Source of the DNA: a bacterium
GTDB taxonomy: Bacteria > SZUA-79 > Acidulodesulfobacterales > Acidulodesulfobacteraceae
Direction of reading: 5' to 3'
Length of the DNA: 9,743 nt
Assembly: GCA_021800745.1 (NCBI GenBank)
Contig: JAJYYS010000054.1
Location: forward strand, 1 to 9,743
Shown: piece by piece, positions 6,649 through 9,743 of the stretch
How the letters are laid out: every line of letters starts with the position of its first letter
Position numbering within the stretch: position 1 is the stretch's first letter
Notes under the pieces: model-generated
What the model was told of the DNA's origin: nothing
Databases searched by the model: none
Seen by the model: only the letters and a program-made list of their open reading frames with translations
Made by a program: the position numbers and the translations under genes

Positions 6649-6909
6649 TTATTTTCCCCAATCTTTATTTTTAATAAAAAATACGTACAGGTCTTTTAAA
6701 TTGACCGCATTTAGCAACTGTACGCTCAAGAGAGAGCATAAGGCCGGAATATCATTCAGTAAAGAATCTTTATCCGAAACCACCGTTAAAACGTCATCCT
6801 GTTTTAAAGTTTTGAGTTTATGGACGACCGCCCATACCGGAGGACCTCAGCAAAGCCCTCTTATATCGAGTACGACTCCGCCGTAATTCAATCCCGATTT
6901 AATCTCCAT
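6649..6909 (-). CDS. TusA/SirA-like selenoprotein, UGA read as Sec21
   Basis: This gene is read with one in-frame TGA (6847-6849) as selenocysteine, giving 86 residues with stop TAA at 6649-6651. TusA-family proteins are small cytoplasmic sulfur carriers or redox proteins whose CPxP motif starts the first helix. Here the profile is VVLDIRGL (12-19), Cys20-Sec21-Gly-Pro-Pro-Val (20-25), KLKTLKQDDVLTVVSDKDS (31-49), DIPALC (53-58) and a final strand YVFFIKNK. In E. coli TusA the order is LDALGLRCPEPV, so the UGA falls exactly on the catalytic Cys. The usual CPxP becomes UGPP, with an extra Cys just before it. A good SD (AGGAGA, 5 nt from ATG) supports the start. No start codon lies just after the TGA, and similarity continues past it, so a chance ORF is unlikely. 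It lies 48 nt after nusB and 7 nt before rph. The exact substrate is unknown. A recent nonsense mutation is the main alternative. Confidence 0.85.
6820..6849 (-). promoter_or_regulatory. Sec codon and bacterial SECIS hairpin
   Basis: On the minus strand UGA (6849-6847) is followed after 17 nt by a GGUC loop (6829-6826), closed by a 6-bp stem: AUGGGC (6835-6830) with GUCCAU (6825-6820), five Watson-Crick pairs and one G-U. E. coli fdhF also has a GGUC-containing apical loop bound by SelB, 18 nt after its UGA. The hairpin lies inside the coding sequence, as bacterial SECIS elements do. Fold and spacing are seen directly; SelB binding is inferred. Confidence 0.75.
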
Positions 6910-6914
6910 TTTTA

Positions 6915-6920
6915 TCTCCT
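6915..6920 (-). promoter_or_regulatory. Shine-Dalgarno of the TusA-like selenoprotein
   Basis: AGGAGA on the minus strand sits 5 nt before the ATG at 6909. It shows that the reading frame interrupted by TGA is set up for efficient initiation, which argues for a functional gene. Confidence 0.75.
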
Positions 6921-6957
6921 ATTTTCGGTTATTTTAAGTTTTTATCAGCCGATTAAC

Positions 6958-7419
6958 TTATTTAACCTTAACCGCCGCATCTAAGATACCGTTAATGAAA
7001 GCCGGCGATTCGTCGTTTCCGAATTTCTTCGCTATTTCTATCGCTTCGTTGATAACGACGTTCTTGGGAGTTTCAGGAATAAATAAAATCTCGTAAATAG
7101 AAAGTCTTAAAAGATTTCTATCAACTCTCGACATTCTTTCAATAGTCCAGTTTTTAGCCAGCATCCTGATAAGACCGTCGATTTTTTCTAAATTTATTAA
7201 AGTTCCCCTTACGATATCCGCAAAGAAATTAAAAATCTGAGAAATATCCTTTTTCCTGTTTAAATCTTCTTTAGTTTTTATAAATCCGTCTCTTATAAGG
7301 CTTTCCGAAGCGAAATCATTATAAAAACAATTTATTTTATAGTCTAAATTGCTTATGTTTCCGTCTTCTTCGTATAAAAACTGTAAAGCAAGTTCTCTCG
7401 CCTTTCTTCTTTTTGTCAT
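6958..7419 (-). CDS. nusB: Transcription antitermination factor NusB
   Basis: NusB is an RNA-binding all-helical protein that, with NusE (S10), binds boxA and keeps RNA polymerase processive on rRNA operons. The 153-residue product begins with KRRKARELALQFLYE (3-17), the basic boxA-facing helix. It carries WTIERMSRVDRNLLRLSIYEIL (91-112), VVINEAIEIAKKFG (121-134) and FINGILD (141-147), all hallmarks of the family; the length is slightly above the common 130-150. It starts 17 nt after ribH, an association seen in many bacteria. The SD is poor. It ends 48 nt before the TusA-like gene. Confidence 0.96.
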   Translation of the reverse strand: MTKRRKARELALQFLYEEDGNISNLDYKINCFYNDFASESLIRDGFIKTKEDLNRKKDISQIFNFFADIVRGTLINLEKIDGLIRMLAKNWTIERMSRVDRNLLRLSIYEILFIPETPKNVVINEAIEIAKKFGNDESPAFINGILDAAVKVK

Positions 7420-7436
7420 AAATAAATAGTTAACGC

Positions 7437-7916
7437 TCAGCTCTTCTTAATTTTTGCGTAAAGACTTGCCATTTCTACGGCAGACATTGCCGCATCGAAA
7501 CCTTTATTACCCATTTTAGTACCGGCGCGCGATATCGCCTGTTCGATAGATTCTGCCGTTATAATTCCGTAACTCACCGGAACATTATAGTGGATTGAAA
7601 GTTCGGAAATTAATTTCGTGACTTGATTCGACAACAGGTCAAAATGGGTAGTTTCGCCCCTTATCAGCGTTCCAAGACAGATTACCGCATCGTATTTTTT
7701 TGTTTCCAACAGCATTTTCACCGCCATGGGAAGTTCAAACGCTCCCGGAACCTTTACGACCGATACGTTATCCTCGTTAGCTCCCGCTCTTTTTAAGTAA
7801 TCCAGTGCTCCGTCCAGCAGTTTACCGTTAATAAAATCGTTAAATCTCGATATAACTATGCCAAATCTAAAACCGGCGGCTTTAAGCTCGCCTTCTATTA
7901 AATTAAAATTACCCAT
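7437..7916 (-). CDS. ribH: 6,7-dimethyl-8-ribityllumazine synthase
   Basis: RibH condenses 5-amino-6-ribitylamino-uracil with 3,4-dihydroxy-2-butanone 4-phosphate to make lumazine, the penultimate riboflavin step, usually in an icosahedral or pentameric assembly. The 159 residues are standard length. Motifs are SRFNDFI (23-29), VPGAFELP (56-63), GTLIRGETTHFD (82-93, with the catalytic His91), PVSYGIIT (113-120) and NKGFDAA (137-143). An SD GGGAG precedes the ATG. The gene ends in TGA (7437-7439), a useful internal control showing that UGA still works as a stop in this genome. The gap to ribBA is 38 nt. Confidence 0.97.
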   Translation of the reverse strand: MGNFNLIEGELKAAGFRFGIVISRFNDFINGKLLDGALDYLKRAGANEDNVSVVKVPGAFELPMAVKMLLETKKYDAVICLGTLIRGETTHFDLLSNQVTKLISELSIHYNVPVSYGIITAESIEQAISRAGTKMGNKGFDAAMSAVEMASLYAKIKKS

Positions 7917-7954
7917 TTCACGCTCCCGTTAATTTAATTTTAATTTTTCTTTTA

Positions 7955-9160
7955 CTATTTCATTTTTAATATGTGCCCTAATTTTTCTTTTTTCGTTTTT
8001 AGATAATGTTTATTTGTTTCATTCGGACATATTTCCACGGGAACCCTTTCAACCACGCTCAGTCCGTATCCTTCGAGTCCGATTATTTTTTTCGGATTAT
8101 TGGTCATAAGCCGCATTTTCCCGACACCCAGATCTACTAAAATTTGGGCGCCCACCCCGTATTCTCTTAAGTCGGGTTTAAATCCCAATTTTTCGTTTGC
8201 TTCAACGGTATCGTAGCCCTCGTCCTGAAGATTATAAGCTTTTAATTTATTCACAAGGCCTATGCCCCTGCCTTCCTGCATTAAATATAAAATAACGCCG
8301 CTGCCTTCCTTGTCTATCATCTCCATAGCCGCCGTCAACTGGTCTCCGCAGTCGCATCTCATAGAACCGAATATGTCTCCGGTGAGACACTGGGAGTGAA
8401 CTCTGACTAGAACAGGCTCGTCTTTATTAATTTCTCCTTTTACAAGAGCTATATGTTCTTTGAAATCGATATCATTAGAATATACTATAATTTTAAAATC
8501 TCCCGCGAATTCGGTAGGTATTTTAGATTCAACAAGTCTTTTAACATGTTTCTCATGTTTAAGCCTGTAATTTATCAAATCTTTCACGGTCAAAATCTTT
8601 ATATCGAATTTTTTTGAAAATTTTATCAAATCGGGCATTCTCGCCATAGTTCCGTCGTCGTGCATTATTTCGCATATGACGCCGTACGGCTTTAATCCGG
8701 CAATGCGGGCTATATCTATCGAACCTTCGGTCTGTCCCGTTCTCGTCAATACCCCGCCGTTCTTGCCCCTTAAAGGGAAAATATGACCGGGTCTGACTAA
8801 ATCCGACGGTTTTGCATCGTCTTCTATCGCCGTTAATATGGTTTTTGCCCTGTCATGGGCTGATATGCCGGTCGTAACGCCTTCTTTCGCTTCGATTGAT
8901 ACAGTAAACGCAGTAGTAAACTTCGACTCGTTATTGACAACCATGGGAGGAAGGTCTAAACTGTCGGCTTTTTCCTCGGTTAACGTTAAACATATCAGGC
9001 CTCTTGCATATTTTGTCATAAAGTTGATAATTTCAGGAGTAGTATGCTCTGCGGCAACGACTAAATCTCCTTCGTTTTCCCTGTCCTCGTCATCGACGAG
9101 AATAATCATTTTTCCGTTTTTTATATCGAGAGCAGCCTCTTCTACAGTTGCTAAACTCAT
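7955..9160 (-). CDS. ribBA: Bifunctional DHBP synthase / GTP cyclohydrolase II
   Basis: The N-terminal half makes 3,4-dihydroxy-2-butanone 4-phosphate from ribulose 5-phosphate. The C-terminal half opens GTP to the pyrimidine precursor of riboflavin. The 401 residues are typical of RibBA fusions. The RibB part (about 1-200) has [13 protein letters not shown] (22-34), GLICL (55-59), RPGHIFPL (123-130) and [16 protein letters not shown] (163-178). The RibA part (about 205-401) has [20 protein letters not shown] (256-275) with the zinc ligands Cys258, 269 and 271, then MQEGRGIGL (294-302) and TNNPKKI (353-359). The motif normally written GHTEA reads TGQTEGS: Gln143 replaces a His that helps bind the metal in E. 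coli RibB. An AAGGA SD precedes the ATG; ribE lies 47 nt upstream. Confidence 0.96.
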   Translation of the reverse strand: MSLATVEEAALDIKNGKMIILVDDEDRENEGDLVVAAEHTTPEIINFMTKYARGLICLTLTEEKADSLDLPPMVVNNESKFTTAFTVSIEAKEGVTTGISAHDRAKTILTAIEDDAKPSDLVRPGHIFPLRGKNGGVLTRTGQTEGSIDIARIAGLKPYGVICEIMHDDGTMARMPDLIKFSKKFDIKILTVKDLINYRLKHEKHVKRLVESKIPTEFAGDFKIIVYSNDIDFKEHIALVKGEINKDEPVLVRVHSQCLTGDIFGSMRCDCGDQLTAAMEMIDKEGSGVILYLMQEGRGIGLVNKLKAYNLQDEGYDTVEANEKLGFKPDLREYGVGAQILVDLGVGKMRLMTNNPKKIIGLEGYGLSVVERVPVEICPNETNKHYLKTKKEKLGHILKMK

Positions 9161-9207
9161 AAATATTTACCGTCCTTTTTATGGATTTTAATTTTAAATA
9201 AACAAAC

Positions 9208-9743
9208 CTACATAAAACCGTTTTCGGCTAAAAATTCCGCAGTCAAACCGTTGCGGCTCACGCCTGTTTTTTTAGCTTCGCCGCCTGCCGGCTCCGCCGC
9301 CGTATCTTTTAAACGGTTCACGACGGTTCTTTCTATTATATCTGATTCAAGATTTACATAATTGCCCGTCGTTTTAAACTTTAAATTTGTTTCATCGTAT
9401 GTCAAAGGTATTACGCTCACAAAAAAAATATCGTCCCCAATTTCATTTACAGTCAGACTTATTCCGTCGATACTTATCGAGCCTTTCTTTATAATATAAT
9501 TTTTAATATCGGCATCTATGGGATTTATTATTTTTATGCCTACAATTATAGAATTCCCGGTTCTTTTTTTAACCGAAATCCTTCCTATACCGTCTATATG
9601 ACCCAGCACAAAATGTCCTGAAATATCCGAATTTACGGAAAGAGCCGGCTCGATATTCACGCTTTCGTTTATTTTTAAATATTTTAATGCGGAATCGTTT
9701 AAAGTTGCAGGGGTATAATCAAAATATAGAACGGGATAGTTTA
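9208..9743 (-). CDS. ribE: Riboflavin synthase alpha chain, 5' end beyond window
   Basis: Riboflavin synthase dismutates two lumazine molecules into riboflavin and the RibH substrate. 177 residues plus the TAG stop are visible; the frame stays open to the window edge. The true start therefore lies outside, and the GTG at 9660 is internal. About 27 residues before it still align, including FDYTPATLNDSALKYLKI, then VNIEPAL and the second lumazine-binding repeat starting at SGHFVLGHIDGIGRI. Further on come SISIDGISLTVNEI and the C-terminal YVNLESDIIERTV, then a Gly/Ala-rich link and NGLTAEFLAENGF. Full family length is about 195-220, so roughly the first 40-60 residues are missing. This is the first visible gene of the riboflavin block; any FMN riboswitch would lie further upstream. 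Confidence 0.95.
   Translation of the reverse strand, partial: NYPVLYFDYTPATLNDSALKYLKINESVNIEPALSVNSDISGHFVLGHIDGIGRISVKKRTGNSIIVGIKIINPIDADIKNYIIKKGSISIDGISLTVNEIGDDIFFVSVIPLTYDETNLKFKTTGNYVNLESDIIERTVVNRLKDTAAEPAGGEAKKTGVSRNGLTAEFLAENGFM

Noticed and set aside
6847..6849. TGA as a simple stop, making the TusA-like gene a pseudogene
   Set aside because: The TGA lies exactly at the catalytic Cys position, similarity continues after it, the SD is good, and a GGUC hairpin sits at SECIS spacing. A random nonsense mutation would not explain all of these. It remains the main alternative.
6701..6886. Plus-strand 61-residue ORF between rph and nusB
   Set aside because: It is the antisense shadow of the TusA-like gene; it has no SD and no recognisable motif.
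7437..7439. General reassignment of TGA to Trp or Gly
   Set aside because: ribH ends with TGA at the normal family length, and Trp is encoded by TGG in these genes.
9161..9207. FMN riboswitch within the riboflavin block
   Set aside because: The visible rib spacers are under 50 nt and AT-rich, with no room for the RFN element. It would be expected upstream of the first rib gene, outside the window.
9208..9660. Riboflavin synthase starting at the GTG at 9660
   Set aside because: The frame is open to the window edge, and the 27 upstream residues still match the family, so the gene is truncated by the window.
1..9743. CRISPR arrays, insertion sequences, tRNA or rRNA genes
   Set aside because: No repeat-spacer pattern, transposase, terminal inverted repeats or RNA-gene signature was seen on either strand.

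Overview
This 9.7 kb window is an AT-rich bacterial chromosome segment made almost entirely of conserved housekeeping and accessory-metabolism genes, nearly all on the minus strand. A Pal/OmpA-like periplasmic protein points to a Gram-negative cell. A hypCDEF block points to a maker of [NiFe] hydrogenase. A probable in-frame UGA selenocysteine codon followed by a bacterial-type SECIS hairpin points to a Sec-decoding organism. Together these suggest an anaerobic or facultative Gram-negative lineage such as a member of the former Deltaproteobacteria (Desulfobacterota-like). That placement is inference; no rRNA or marker phylogeny is available here.

Layout, read 3' to 5' along the given strand. 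From 9743 down to 5922 runs a compact block: ribE (riboflavin synthase, 5' end outside the window), ribBA, ribH, nusB, a short TusA/SirA-like gene interrupted by one in-frame TGA, and rph. Gaps are 7 to 48 nt, so co-transcription is likely. The rib genes supply riboflavin from GTP and ribulose 5-phosphate. nusB (antitermination) and rph (tRNA 3' trimming) are RNA-level housekeeping. An fxsA gene (5391-5900, plus strand) converges on rph, and a likely fxsA terminator lies inside the antisense of the last rph codons. A 251-nt divergent spacer (5140-5390) holds promoter-like signals in both directions and a 14-bp palindrome. Then come a Pal/OmpA-like gene (5139-4519, minus) and the hydrogenase maturation operon hypC-hypD-hypE-hypF (4430 to beyond position 1, minus). 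HypC and HypD assemble the Fe(CN)2CO unit, and HypF and HypE make the cyanide ligand from carbamoyl phosphate. hypA, hypB and the hydrogenase itself are not in the window.

The most interesting item is the gene at 6649-6909. An ordinary ORF call misses it because of the TGA at 6847-6849. Read through, it gives an 86-residue TusA-fold protein in which the UGA sits exactly at the catalytic cysteine of the family's CPxP motif (here Cys-Sec-Gly-Pro-Pro). A 6-bp hairpin with a GGUC loop follows 17 nt after the UGA, the arrangement expected for SelB-dependent selenocysteine insertion. TGA is a normal stop elsewhere in the same block (ribH), which argues against general UGA reassignment. A second point is a Gln in place of a conserved metal-binding His in the DHBP synthase half of RibBA.
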